Assembly (NCBI GenBank): GCA_030682385.1 | Contig: JAUXOG010000013.1 | Span: 1-64,000, forward strand | DNA from: Bacteroidota bacterium | GTDB lineage: Bacteria > Bacteroidota > Ignavibacteria > UBA10030 > BY39 | Length of the DNA stretch: 64,000 nt | Reading direction: 5' to 3' | Shown: positions 18,257-26,633 of the stretch, piece after piece | Layout: every line of letters starts with the position of its first letter | How positions within the stretch are numbered: the stretch's first letter is position 1 | Made by a program: the position numbers and the translations under genes | Notes under the pieces: generated by a model | Told to the model about the DNA's origin: nothing | What the model saw: only the letters and a program-made list of their open reading frames with translations | The model's database searches: none

Positions 18257-19411
18257 TTATGCAACTAATACTTCTTGAGTTTTTTTGGTTAATTCGGCAG
18301 GTGTGAAAGGTTTTGGAATGATATCGGATGCGCCTAAGTTTATCGCTTCGATTGCATTCTCAATAGAAGCATATCCGGAAATTATTATTACAGGAATTTC
18401 GGGCCAATTGCTTTTAATTGACTGCAAAACTTCGATACCGCTCCGCTTTGGCATCTTTAAATCTAATAATATTAAATCGTATCTATTGAGTTTCATCTTT
18501 TGCAATGCTGCATCTACGTCGAATGCTTCTTCAACGGCGCAGCTTTGTTTAGATAAAATTCTTCGGACACTGTGGCAAACTATAGGTTCATCGTCAATTA
18601 CTAAAACTGAATGCTTCGCCGTTGCATCCCTGCCCCACAATGCTGCTAATGGTATATCGGATCTGCTGAGACAATTAATGTAATCTGAACTTGTTGCTTG
18701 CTCAACTTCCGAAATGCTGAATGGCAGGTCGGCATCGATTATCTCGGATGTATTTCTTTTTACTTTAACGACTTTTGCACGTTCTTTCTTTTCGAGCGGA
18801 CATTCACCAACACACTCACGGCCTTCAGTGATAACTCGACGGCATTCTCGTTTTCCTAAATTACAATATGCCTTGATTGCTGCTTTCTTTGCAAGCGGTA
18901 TATCGGAATGAGTGAGGGCTTCAACATATTCTATCGAGGTTGCTTTGGCTACTTCGTTTTTATTGAATGGCATATCCACATCAATTATTTCGGAAGTATG
19001 GTCGTCAACTTTGGGTTCAACTTTTCGTTGTTCAATCTTTATTTGTCGTTGGGTTAAAGCTTTTTTTGTGGCTTCAGCCAATTCATCGGGAGTGAACGGC
19101 TTGGGTAAGTAGCTCGAAGCGCCAAGCTTTGTTGCCTTAACTGCTGTTTCGATGGATGCGTAGCCGGTAATCATTATTACTTCGAGTTCAGGATAATGAT
19201 CGCGGATAATCTGCATCAATTCCATTCCGTTAGTTTTAGGCATCATCAAGTCAGTAATCACTAAATCAAATGAGGTTTGATTAATTTTTTTGACTGCATC
19301 TTCAACATTCAATGCATTATCGATTTCATATCCTTTGCGGGAGAGAATTTTTTTGATGCTCTGACAAACAATTTCTTCGTCGTCAACCACTAATATTTTT
19401 TCAGTTATCAT
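18257..19411 (-). CDS. Double-receiver response regulator with duplicated linker motif and four cysteines
   Basis: The 384-residue protein has two CheY-like receiver domains and no output domain. In the first (1-122) the phospho-acceptor is D54 in VITDLMMP and the conserved lysine K104; in the second (about 267-384) they are D317 in LLDLKMP and K367. Between them a roughly 35-residue module occurs twice, at 140-174 and 222-256, each starting SEIID and ending SDIPLA, with PF, EV, ATS and Y conserved. The first copy is followed by C183, C190, C200 and C204, which could bind a metal or Fe-S cluster. I do not know a named family for this layout. It follows an NtrC-like activator gene and has its own sigma-54-type promoter. 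It may act in a phosphorelay or as a phosphate sink. Confidence 0.88.
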   Translation of the reverse strand: MITEKILVVDDEEIVCQSIKKILSRKGYEIDNALNVEDAVKKINQTSFDLVITDLMMPKTNGMELMQIIRDHYPELEVIMITGYASIETAVKATKLGASSYLPKPFTPDELAEATKKALTQRQIKIEQRKVEPKVDDHTSEIIDVDMPFNKNEVAKATSIEYVEALTHSDIPLAKKAAIKAYCNLGKRECRRVITEGRECVGECPLEKKERAKVVKVKRNTSEIIDADLPFSISEVEQATSSDYINCLSRSDIPLAALWGRDATAKHSVLVIDDEPIVCHSVRRILSKQSCAVEEAFDVDAALQKMKLNRYDLILLDLKMPKRSGIEVLQSIKSNWPEIPVIIISGYASIENAIEAINLGASDIIPKPFTPAELTKKTQEVLVA

Positions 19412-19465
19412 TTTATTTTTCCTTTTGGTTTTTGTTTAATATCATTTTTATAATACATCAATAAC

Positions 19466-19481
19466 TGCAACGGCTATGCCA
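19466..19481 (-). promoter_or_regulatory. Sigma-54 (-24/-12) promoter upstream of the double-receiver gene
   Basis: The minus strand reads TGGCATAGCCGTTGCA, with GG and GC exactly 10 bases apart as required for sigma-54. This places the transcription start near 19455, about 44 bases before the ATG at 19411, with an AAGGA ribosome binding site between. The neighbouring gene encodes an NtrC-type activator, which supports the call. Confidence 0.72.
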
Positions 19482-19510
19482 TCGATATTGTAGCTGGAAA
19501 TGATTAGCTA

Positions 19511-19535
19511 TAACCAATTATATTATAATGAGTTA
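19511..19535. promoter_or_regulatory. Near-palindrome, candidate activator binding site
   Basis: The 25-bp segment has 12-bp arms TAACCAATTATA and TATAATGAGTTA around a central T; the arms match at 10 of 12 positions. Its centre lies about 68 bp upstream of the inferred sigma-54 start, a reasonable though slightly close place for an NtrC-type enhancer site. Being AT-rich, it could arise by chance. Confidence 0.4.
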
Positions 19536-19665
19536 TGGGTGGAAAGGTTATGGTGATGTGAGTAAATAAAAGTTTTTAGAGTTACCCAAAAAAATTAGAA
19601 TATGCTGAAAAGAGGTGAGTTTGCGAAAATTATGTGGATAAAAAAAATATACACCTGCATATAAA

Positions 19666-21060
19666 TTACTTGTTAATACCGTATTTCCGCATCAAGGCTT
19701 GAAAGTTGGAACGCTGCATCTCAACATCGCGCGCAGCTTTCGTTACATTCCAGTTGTTGCGGATAAGAGCTTCTTCCACAAACATTTTTTCTATCTCTTG
19801 AATGGAGGCTTCGCGGATTTGCTTTTTTAGCTTTTTCAGTTCATCAGTACCTTTTGGAATGATGGAACTGACTTGTGTTTCGCTTTTGAACAGGGCGGCT
19901 GAAATATGAACAGGTAAAATTTCGTCTCCGTCAACTAATATTGTCAACCGCTCAATTGTGTGTTCAAGTTCGCGAACATTTCCGGGCCAATGATAATTTA
20001 GTAATACTTCAAATGCTTCAGGTCCGATTTTAGGAATTGGTTTTGCTAATTTACCGCAAGAAAATTTTAGAAATTGTTTTATCAGTTCAGGAATATCATC
20101 TTTCCTTTCACGAAGCGATGGTAGTTTAATCGGGAAAACATTCAGCCGGTAATAAAGGTCTTCGCGGAATTTTCCTTCGCTCACTAAGTTCTTCAAATTT
20201 TGGTTGGTGGCAAAGATCAATCGAACATCAACATTATTAATTTTTGTGCTGCCAACCGGAAGAATTTCCTTGGTTTGCAAAACGCGTAATAATCGTGACT
20301 GGACTTCAAGCGATAAGTTGCCGATTTCATCTAAGAAAATTGTTCCGTTATTAGCAGCTTCAAACAAACCTTGTTTATCGGAGGTCGCTCCAGTGAATGA
20401 ACCTTTCATGTGTCCGAACAATTCGCTCTCCAATAAAGTGCTCGATAGTGTCGATAAATCTATTGCAAAAAACATTTTGTCTTTTCGGTTGCTGCAATTA
20501 TGTATTGCTCGTGCTGTTAAATCTTTGCCGGTTCCACTTTCGCCGATTATTAAAACGGTGCAATCGGTAGGGGCAACTTTCCGAATTAAATTAAACACCT
20601 CAATCATTTTAGGACTTTCACCAATAAAGCCTTCGTATCCGGAAGTTTCTGAAAATGTGGTATCATCTATCATACGCTGCATCAGTTTGCGTTTTTCTAA
20701 TGCGCGGTTTAGAACTGCTAATAATTCGGCAGGCGTGAATGGTTTGGGAAGGAAATCGAAAGCACCCGAACGCATCGTCTCGACTGCTGCTGCAATAGTA
20801 GCATAACCCGTTATAATGATTACGACAGTTTCAGGATACCACTGTTTGATTGTGGCTAAAACCTCAAATCCGCTTATATCCAACATTTTTAAATCGGTGA
20901 AGACCACATCGAAAGATTCGGATTGTAAAAGTGCGAGCGCTTGTTTACCCGATGTGCTGTATTTTACTTTGTGTCCTGCACGCAAAAATATTTTTTCACA
21001 ACTTTTACAGATTACTAATTCATCGTCAACGACTAATATTTTAGCTGTCATTTGTTTCAA
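19666..21060 (-). CDS. Sigma-54-dependent response regulator (NtrC family)
   Basis: This 464-residue protein has an N-terminal receiver domain (phospho-acceptor D in VVFTDLKML near residue 55), a central AAA+ domain and a C-terminal Fis-type helix-turn-helix. In the AAA+ part, Walker A is GESGTGKD near 170-177, the sigma-54 contact loop is GSFTGA (usual GAFTGA with A to S), Walker B is GTIFLDEIG and the arginine-finger region is LYYRLNVFPI. The last 45 residues (VEEALIRNNWNVTKAARDVEMQRSNFQALMRKYGI) form the DNA-binding end. It overlaps the kinase gene upstream by 20 bp and should be its cognate partner. A likely target is the sigma-54 promoter at 19466-19481, 185 bp beyond its own stop. Confidence 0.95.
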   Translation of the reverse strand: MKQMTAKILVVDDELVICKSCEKIFLRAGHKVKYSTSGKQALALLQSESFDVVFTDLKMLDISGFEVLATIKQWYPETVVIIITGYATIAAAVETMRSGAFDFLPKPFTPAELLAVLNRALEKRKLMQRMIDDTTFSETSGYEGFIGESPKMIEVFNLIRKVAPTDCTVLIIGESGTGKDLTARAIHNCSNRKDKMFFAIDLSTLSSTLLESELFGHMKGSFTGATSDKQGLFEAANNGTIFLDEIGNLSLEVQSRLLRVLQTKEILPVGSTKINNVDVRLIFATNQNLKNLVSEGKFREDLYYRLNVFPIKLPSLRERKDDIPELIKQFLKFSCGKLAKPIPKIGPEAFEVLLNYHWPGNVRELEHTIERLTILVDGDEILPVHISAALFKSETQVSSIIPKGTDELKKLKKQIREASIQEIEKMFVEEALIRNNWNVTKAARDVEMQRSNFQALMRKYGINK

Positions 21061-23035
21061 TTTCTAATAATTTTATTGGTAGATAAATAGTGAACGTGGT
21101 TCCGCTTCCTGTTATACTCTCGACATTAATAGTCCCGCCGTGCTGCTCAATAATTCCGTAGCTGATAGAAAGTCCTAATCCTGTGCCGTGTTCTTTTGTA
21201 GTGAAGAACGGGTCGAATATATTTTCCCGTATGTGTTCAGGTATTCCGGGTCCAGTATCTTCAATGGAGATTACAATCGAATCGCCATTAGTATCCATTT
21301 GGGAATCAATTGTTAAATCGCCGCCACGTGTCATTGCTTCAGAGGCATTTAAAATTATGTTTATTAAAACTTGCTGCACCTGGTCGGGGTCAACCATTAT
21401 ATCAGGAATATCAGCGGAGAGATGTTTTTCAATTTTTATGTTTCGAAATGAAGTTTGATTTCTAACCAGAAGAATTATATTTTCGATTAAAGTGTTGATA
21501 TTGGTCGGCTTTTTTTGAGGCGCAATTTGTTTTGCAAAATCGAGCAACCGCTTTACGATTTCGCGGCAGCGGATTGTTTCTTTTACGATAACTTCGACAT
21601 CTTCACGTTTCGGGTCGCCTTCTGGTAAATCTTCTAACAATAAGCTGCTGTTAGTGAGAACTCCTGTTAACGGGTTATTTATTTCGTGTGCAACCCCTGC
21701 GGCAAGTTTTCCTAACGATGCAAGTTTTTCGGAACGGAATAATTGAGAGTGGATTTTTTTGATCTCATTCGTCCGTTCTTCAACTTTTTTCTCGAGTTTG
21801 TTACCCCATTCTTCTAATTCAAGTTTCTCATTCTCAAGCTCTCTTGCCATATAATTCAATGAGGATGCGAGTCGTTCAATTTCGCGAGGAGCTTTAAGTT
21901 TAAGGTCGTGATTGTAATTACCCGCTGTTATTTCCACTGCGATTTCTTCTAATTGTTTAAGCGGTTTTGATATTTTTTTTGCTTGATGAATTGAAACTAA
22001 AACTATTAAAAAAATACCAACCAATGTGATTCCAAGGAATGTAATCAACGTATTTCGTAATAAATCGTTGAAGGGTTCTTTAAGAATTCCCACATAAAGA
22101 ATTCCGATAATTTTATTTTGAATATCTCTGATCGGTTCATAAGCCCCAATGTACCAGGTATTAACTACAAACGCATCTCCGATCCAACGTTTACCATCTC
22201 TCAATACGGCATCGTTTACTTCTTCAGAAACGAGTGTCGCGATAGCCACAGTACCGTCCTCGTTTTTTACGTTAGTTGAAATTCGCAGGTCGTTTTGAAA
22301 TATCGTAGCTGTGCTGACCTCTTTGCCTTTATATAATTGCCGCTCCTGCATAATGGTTTTAATTTTATCTACGATCTCGAAATTTCTATTCAACAAAATC
22401 CCGCCAATTAATACACCTTGAAAAACATTCGAGTCATCGAAAATCGGGACGGCTGCTTTCAACATCATTCCTGATTTTTCTGAAAGCGATGTTCGGGGTT
22501 TAGCCTTTGGTGTTGGAGTTATTTCCATGTGAGCTTGGTTGGCAAGGTCGGCTGATTCTTTAAATAATTGACCTCCTGATATCACATCAGTTCCTCTTAC
22601 GATCTGTTTCGTTTTTATCACTCGCTCAACGAAGGTATCGTTCAACAAATTATCGCCGAACGAATTCGGGTTTCTACCGCGTGAAATAACTTTTCCTCCT
22701 TTATCTACAACCGTTAAGATGTCGAGTTGTTCACGCTTAAGAGTTCTTAACAAATCTTTCTGTAAAAATACTTTATCGTTTTCGCCGACAGCTTTTATTA
22801 CTAAACTTCGGGCTGCTGTAAGTCGAATGATGCTTTCGATGTGTGAGATTTTGTTTTGGTAAATTTCACGCGCTGTACTTAAATCGGAGACTACTTTCGT
22901 TTCGGCGCGAGTAATAATCTGGTCGTAAATTAATTTCACCCCCACGATGCTTGTGATTACTGCGGGAATAATAATAGCAATCGTGAAATAAATAATTAAT
23001 TGAGATTGGATGCTTTTGGCTGTAAGTGGCTTCAT
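21041..23035 (-). CDS. Membrane sensor histidine kinase with extracytoplasmic Cache-type domain
   Basis: The 664-residue protein has a first membrane helix near 12-32 ([23 protein letters not shown]) and a large periplasmic sensor region near 35-325 resembling Cache domains ([36 protein letters not shown]). A second helix lies near 335-355, followed by HAMP, a coiled coil near 405-445 and the kinase core. The phospho-acceptor histidine is in [16 protein letters not shown] near residue 462. The ATPase has the N box [36 protein letters not shown] and a G-rich end. Small-molecule Cache sensing is typical of this class; the ligand is unknown. It is the first gene of the three-gene regulatory group. 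Confidence 0.93.
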   Translation of the reverse strand: MKPLTAKSIQSQLIIYFTIAIIIPAVITSIVGVKLIYDQIITRAETKVVSDLSTAREIYQNKISHIESIIRLTAARSLVIKAVGENDKVFLQKDLLRTLKREQLDILTVVDKGGKVISRGRNPNSFGDNLLNDTFVERVIKTKQIVRGTDVISGGQLFKESADLANQAHMEITPTPKAKPRTSLSEKSGMMLKAAVPIFDDSNVFQGVLIGGILLNRNFEIVDKIKTIMQERQLYKGKEVSTATIFQNDLRISTNVKNEDGTVAIATLVSEEVNDAVLRDGKRWIGDAFVVNTWYIGAYEPIRDIQNKIIGILYVGILKEPFNDLLRNTLITFLGITLVGIFLIVLVSIHQAKKISKPLKQLEEIAVEITAGNYNHDLKLKAPREIERLASSLNYMARELENEKLELEEWGNKLEKKVEERTNEIKKIHSQLFRSEKLASLGKLAAGVAHEINNPLTGVLTNSSLLLEDLPEGDPKREDVEVIVKETIRCREIVKRLLDFAKQIAPQKKPTNINTLIENIILLVRNQTSFRNIKIEKHLSADIPDIMVDPDQVQQVLINIILNASEAMTRGGDLTIDSQMDTNGDSIVISIEDTGPGIPEHIRENIFDPFFTTKEHGTGLGLSISYGIIEQHGGTINVESITGSGTTFTIYLPIKLLEIETNDS

Positions 23036-23149
23036 TTAAAAATTACATACAATAATTCTGTTGAAAAATGCAGAAAAGTATATGAAAAAGCAAATATTTG
23101 CAAATATGTGCTTATTTCTTATATTCCTAAGCAAAATAAAGATTGAAAT

Positions 23150-23212
23150 AAAAAAGGACATAAATGACTAAAGCGACTTTAAACAGTCCTTTTAGTCCTT
23201 AAAGTCCCATAA
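23150..23212 (-). terminator. Palindromic 9-bp-period repeat with terminator-like end, downstream of the bat operon
   Basis: On the plus strand three nonamers starting GTCC occupy 23186-23212, preceded by units starting GGAC or GACT at 23156-23185. The halves are complementary: GACTTTAA/TTAAAGTC gives a perfect 8-bp stem and GACTAAA/TTTAGTC a 7-bp stem. Read on the minus strand an AAAGGAC/GTCCTTT pairing is followed by six T residues (23150-23155). It lies about 150 bp after the batE stop and may end bat transcription. The remaining spacer to 23361 shows nothing I can call. Confidence 0.5.
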
Positions 23213-23361
23213 AATATAGTAATTATTGCAATGCGAAAAATGTAAAAAGTATAAGAATATAATTTATAACAATATGAAGTAACCATCGAAGTAAAATTAT
23301 GGAAGAACCAAAAATAAACGTACAACCAGCAATCGGTGAATTTAAATGTAAAGAAACAATA

Positions 23362-24117
23362 TCAAATAATCTCAATCGCCTCGCCAGGTATCCATCCAAC
23401 TTTTCCGTCGGCTAAACGGATTTTTTTCCATTTATCTACGTTATCCAAAATTTCTACTTTTACTCCTTCGTGCAAAATAAATAGGTCAGTACCGCTTTCA
23501 TCGGGTGAACTTTTGATTGCAACATTAGCCGCAAATACGATTGCTTCGCTTGTGCTGTGTTCGATTTTGTTTTGTTGTATCGCAAATATAAAAGTAACGA
23601 GTGCAAATAAAATTAAAAATGTCCCACTGAAAAAACTTAAACGTCTAACAAACGATTTGCTTGTTATTCTAAAGGCAGCGATGCAAAATAATCCAATCCA
23701 CAGAGCAATTATGCTGAATATAGACCAAGACGCTAAAGATGTTAATCCGCTTAATGCTTGCCACCATTCAAAGATGAACAAACGGGGGAGAGGTTCAATT
23801 TTATCGACAACCTTGAGATTAGCGATTTTGAGATTGTAGCTTATATCATCATCGTTTGGTGATAAACGCTTTGCACGTTCGTAGTATAAAATTGAAGCCG
23901 GCAAATTATCGAGTTTGAAGTTGGCGTTTGCGAGATTGTAGTAAAGGTCGGAGTGGGCGTAACCGTTCTTGATTATGTTTTCGTAAATTGCGATTGCTTT
24001 CGAATACTCACCATCACGATAAAACTGAGTTGCTTGATTATATTGATGGCTCACCTCGTCAGCCAACGAAATCGCCGGTAACAGGACAAGTGAAATTAAC
24101 AGAAGTAAATATTTCAT
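23362..24117 (-). CDS. batE: BatE-like TPR and SH3 domain protein
   Basis: The 251-residue protein has a signal peptide (LLLLISLVLLPAISLA), TPR repeats near 22-105 (YNQATQFYRDGEYSKAIAIYENII, LYYNLANANFKLDNLPASILYYERA), two membrane helices near 130-180 and a C-terminal SH3-like domain (VAIKSSPDESGTDLFILHEGVKVEIL...KVGWIPGEAIEII). This is the BatE layout. The start overlaps the batD stop as ATGA. In Bacteroides and Leptospira the Bat proteins were linked to oxygen or stress tolerance, but their biochemical role remains unsettled. It is the last gene of the operon. Confidence 0.88.
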   Translation of the reverse strand: MKYLLLLISLVLLPAISLADEVSHQYNQATQFYRDGEYSKAIAIYENIIKNGYAHSDLYYNLANANFKLDNLPASILYYERAKRLSPNDDDISYNLKIANLKVVDKIEPLPRLFIFEWWQALSGLTSLASWSIFSIIALWIGLFCIAAFRITSKSFVRRLSFFSGTFLILFALVTFIFAIQQNKIEHSTSEAIVFAANVAIKSSPDESGTDLFILHEGVKVEILDNVDKWKKIRLADGKVGWIPGEAIEII

Positions 24118-25928
24118 TTAATTTCCTCCTCGATTGTCGAAATTAAATCAACAGTATCGTTATAAATATTTTGCATATCGAGTCTATCCGATGAGGGAGC
24201 GAAACGTGCAAACTCGCAATGGTCGAGTGTAATCAGAATTTTGTTGATTGATTCGTCGCTAACATTTCGTGCCTTTAGTGAAGTGCTAACAGTATCCTTT
24301 GATAGTTCTGAAAGTTGAATTCCAAGTTTATCTCCAACATATCCCCAAAGAGCTTTCGAGAGTTCTTCGTAAAATTCATCTCTCTTTTTAGCTGATAGTA
24401 AATGCTTTGTAGTTGCAAGCCGTTTCTTTGCAATTTTAGTTGCACGTTTACTTTTGAAACGGATTACATCGCTTACATTTTGTTCATAACGTTTATACAA
24501 AAATATAAATCCGAAAAATAAAAATATCGGTGCAATGCTTAAAGTAATAAAAAGTCCTGACCCAAAAAATGTCTCTCCGTGTTTTTTAAATTTTACCGGT
24601 TCACTTTTGATGAAACGGATATCCTGACCTAACAATTTTATCTCCTCCTTGCTCAAACCTGCGGCCGGTGCCGGAACGATTTCAGTCCCTTTCGTAACAT
24701 TGATATTAAAGTCGGGTGAAGTAAATGAAACATACTCCTTTTTATCCGGATCGAAGTAGGCAAACGAGAAGGAAGATATTTTTTGATTCCCCTGCCGTCG
24801 TGGTATTATCAGATATTCAAAAGTCCGGCTGCCCGAGATGGTATTGGTTGACTGTGAAATGTTGTCTGAAATTTTTGGTTCATAAATTTCGAGGTCAGTC
24901 GGGAAGTTTATTTTCAGAGGTTGAATCAACTTCAGGTTACCCCTTCCCGAAATTTTTACTCTAAGAGTTACGGGTTCATTCGACTTTGTTTCAGTTTTAT
25001 CGAGCCAAAATTCGGTAGAAAATTTTCCAACGGCGCCGCTAAATCCCGGTGGTGGATTCGGCGGTAGGGGACGGACATTTATTTTGAGGCTGTTACTTTT
25101 TGATTTGTGTTCTACGTTTTGGACATTCCCGAAGAACTGATCGAAAACATCGCCGCCGCGTCTTCTAGTTTGAACCTGCACTATGAAATCGGCTTCCATC
25201 GGATCGATCTCTAGTGTTCCGCTTTGCTGTGAAAATAGAGCTGTTTTCTTTAGCGTTGCAACTTTGTATTGGACTCCGTTTAAAACTTCATTTTCAAATT
25301 GAGGATTTTTGGGTAAAGCAATTTCTTGCGCCCAAAAGCCGGTCAATGCTGGTACTTTACTAACACCATAATTTGTAATGTTAACACGTGTGTAAAGTTT
25401 GTAAGTTGCTGTAATTTGTTCGCCCTGATAAATGTTTGATTTATCGACACTTACACGAATGAAAAGGTTGTCGCTGATTTGTTTTGAGATACTTGCATCT
25501 TCCTGCGATTGCGACGGCTGCTGCTTCGGTTGCACTGACCCTTTGGTCACTTCAATAGTGATGCTGTTTGATTGAATCTTCTTGCTGCCCGATTCTATGG
25601 AAGCTGCACCGATTGTGAATTTACCTTCAGAGCGTGGCTGGAGGATGTAGGAATAAGAAATCGATTGCGACATCGCTCCATTAATGAATTGCATACTTGT
25701 TGATTGGTTGGGGCCCGACAAAACTAAAAAATCGGTAAAAGCCGGTGGTTGAAAATTTTTTCCCGATCCTTCCAAAGTGAAAGTAATTTCTAGTTGTTCG
25801 CCTGTTGTTATTTTGTTTCTGTTCATAGATGCAGAGAATTGAGACAAAGCAACTTCATTCATCAAGAATATTAATACAAAATGCAAAATAATTATTTGTA
25901 ATTTGCTATTTGTTATTTTGTATTTCAT
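24114..25928 (-). CDS. batD: BatD (Bacteroides aerotolerance protein)
   Basis: The 604-residue protein matches BatD: a hydrophobic signal near 12-30, several Ig-like beta domains (SASMNRNKITTGEQLEITFTLEG, VSVDKSNIYQGEQITATYKLYTRV, FSTEFWLDKTETKSNEPVTLRVKISG), a membrane helix near 455-478 (GLFITLSIAPIFLFFGFIFLY) and a cytoplasmic helical tail. The large part should lie in the periplasm. The first codons (MKYKITNSKLQI) are encoded by a 7-bp-period repeat at 25892-25926, so the very N terminus may have been extended. It follows batC by 3 bp and overlaps batE by ATGA. Confidence 0.9.
   Translation of the reverse strand: MKYKITNSKLQIIILHFVLIFLMNEVALSQFSASMNRNKITTGEQLEITFTLEGSGKNFQPPAFTDFLVLSGPNQSTSMQFINGAMSQSISYSYILQPRSEGKFTIGAASIESGSKKIQSNSITIEVTKGSVQPKQQPSQSQEDASISKQISDNLFIRVSVDKSNIYQGEQITATYKLYTRVNITNYGVSKVPALTGFWAQEIALPKNPQFENEVLNGVQYKVATLKKTALFSQQSGTLEIDPMEADFIVQVQTRRRGGDVFDQFFGNVQNVEHKSKSNSLKINVRPLPPNPPPGFSGAVGKFSTEFWLDKTETKSNEPVTLRVKISGRGNLKLIQPLKINFPTDLEIYEPKISDNISQSTNTISGSRTFEYLIIPRRQGNQKISSFSFAYFDPDKKEYVSFTSPDFNINVTKGTEIVPAPAAGLSKEEIKLLGQDIRFIKSEPVKFKKHGETFFGSGLFITLSIAPIFLFFGFIFLYKRYEQNVSDVIRFKSKRATKIAKKRLATTKHLLSAKKRDEFYEELSKALWGYVGDKLGIQLSELSKDTVSTSLKARNVSDESINKILITLDHCEFARFAPSSDRLDMQNIYNDTVDLISTIEEEIK
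25892..25926. repeat. 7-bp-period repeat array, consensus about NWATTTG, over the batD start
   Basis: Five heptamers on the plus strand (TTATTTG, TAATTTG, CTATTTG, TTATTTT, GTATTTC) occupy the first codons of batD, and the start codon at 25926-25928 lies at the array edge. In the gene orientation the core reads CAAATA. The same period appears at the other bat junctions. Confidence 0.55.
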
Positions 25929-25931
25929 CTT

Positions 25932-26633
25932 TTACCAATCCTTCTCAATTGTGATTCTTGCCGGAGCTTTCTTTTTTAGCTTTTTCTGAACATCCTTCTC
26001 TTCGTTTTTCAATGCTTCGAGAAGTCGTTCGGCGTCTTCTTTTGAAATTTTCTGTTCCTGTTGTTTGGCTTGTTGCTGCTTTTGTTCTTCTTGCTTTTCT
26101 TTATTCTGTTGTTCCTGATTTTGTTGATCTTGTTTTTGGTCTTCCTTTTTGTCTTGCTTCTGCTGTTCCTGTTTTTCTTGCTTCTGGTCTTTCTTGTCTT
26201 GTTTTTGTTGCTGCTGCTGTTGAAGCATCATCTTTGCGTATTCTAAATTGTATTTAGTATCTACATCTTTTGGGTTTAACTTGAGAGCGTTTTTATAAGC
26301 TTCGATGCTTTCAGGAAATTTTTGTGTTTTCAACAATGAATTCCCAAGATTGTGGAATGCTTTCGCGCGGGTTTCTTTGTCCATTTCTTTTGTAGCTGCG
26401 ATTTTAAACTTCTCAGCCGCTTCTTCATATTTTTCTTGTTTATATAAAGCATCACCTAAATTAAATGTGCCGTATTGTGAATCTTTGTTTTTCTCTAATG
26501 ATTTACGATAATTCACTTCAGCATCAATATATTTATTTTCTTTATACTTGCGGTTACCTTCGTTAATGATAGACCTTTCCGATTGCGAGTAAGCTGAACT
26601 TGCGGCGATTAATATGAAGATAATTAATTTCAT
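25932..26633 (-). CDS. batC: BatC-like TPR protein with low-complexity Gln/Lys/Glu tail
   Basis: From MKLIIFILIAASSAYSQ the 233-residue protein has a signal peptide, then three TPR-like repeats near 17-130 (EGNRKYKENKYIDAEVNYRKSL, AFHNLGNSLLKTQKFPESIEAYKNALKLNP). Some 65 residues made almost only of Q, K, E and D follow, then a short charged end (KKKAPARITIEKDW). I chose the ATG at 26633 because it overlaps the batB stop as ATGA and directly precedes the signal peptide; an in-frame ATG at 26672 would add an unlikely MAFEMEFIRRCKQ extension. BatC is thought to act with BatB. The tail is probably disordered. Confidence 0.87.
   Translation of the reverse strand: MKLIIFILIAASSAYSQSERSIINEGNRKYKENKYIDAEVNYRKSLEKNKDSQYGTFNLGDALYKQEKYEEAAEKFKIAATKEMDKETRAKAFHNLGNSLLKTQKFPESIEAYKNALKLNPKDVDTKYNLEYAKMMLQQQQQQKQDKKDQKQEKQEQQKQDKKEDQKQDQQNQEQQNKEKQEEQKQQQAKQQEQKISKEDAERLLEALKNEEKDVQKKLKKKAPARITIEKDW

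Noticed and set aside
23299-23415. Short plus-strand open frame (38 codons) starting MEEPKINVQP
   Set aside because: It runs antisense into the batE end, has no supporting context and is too short to judge.
26061-26246. Leucine and phenylalanine-rich open frame antisense to batC
   Set aside because: It is the complement of the Gln/Lys tract and not a membrane protein gene.
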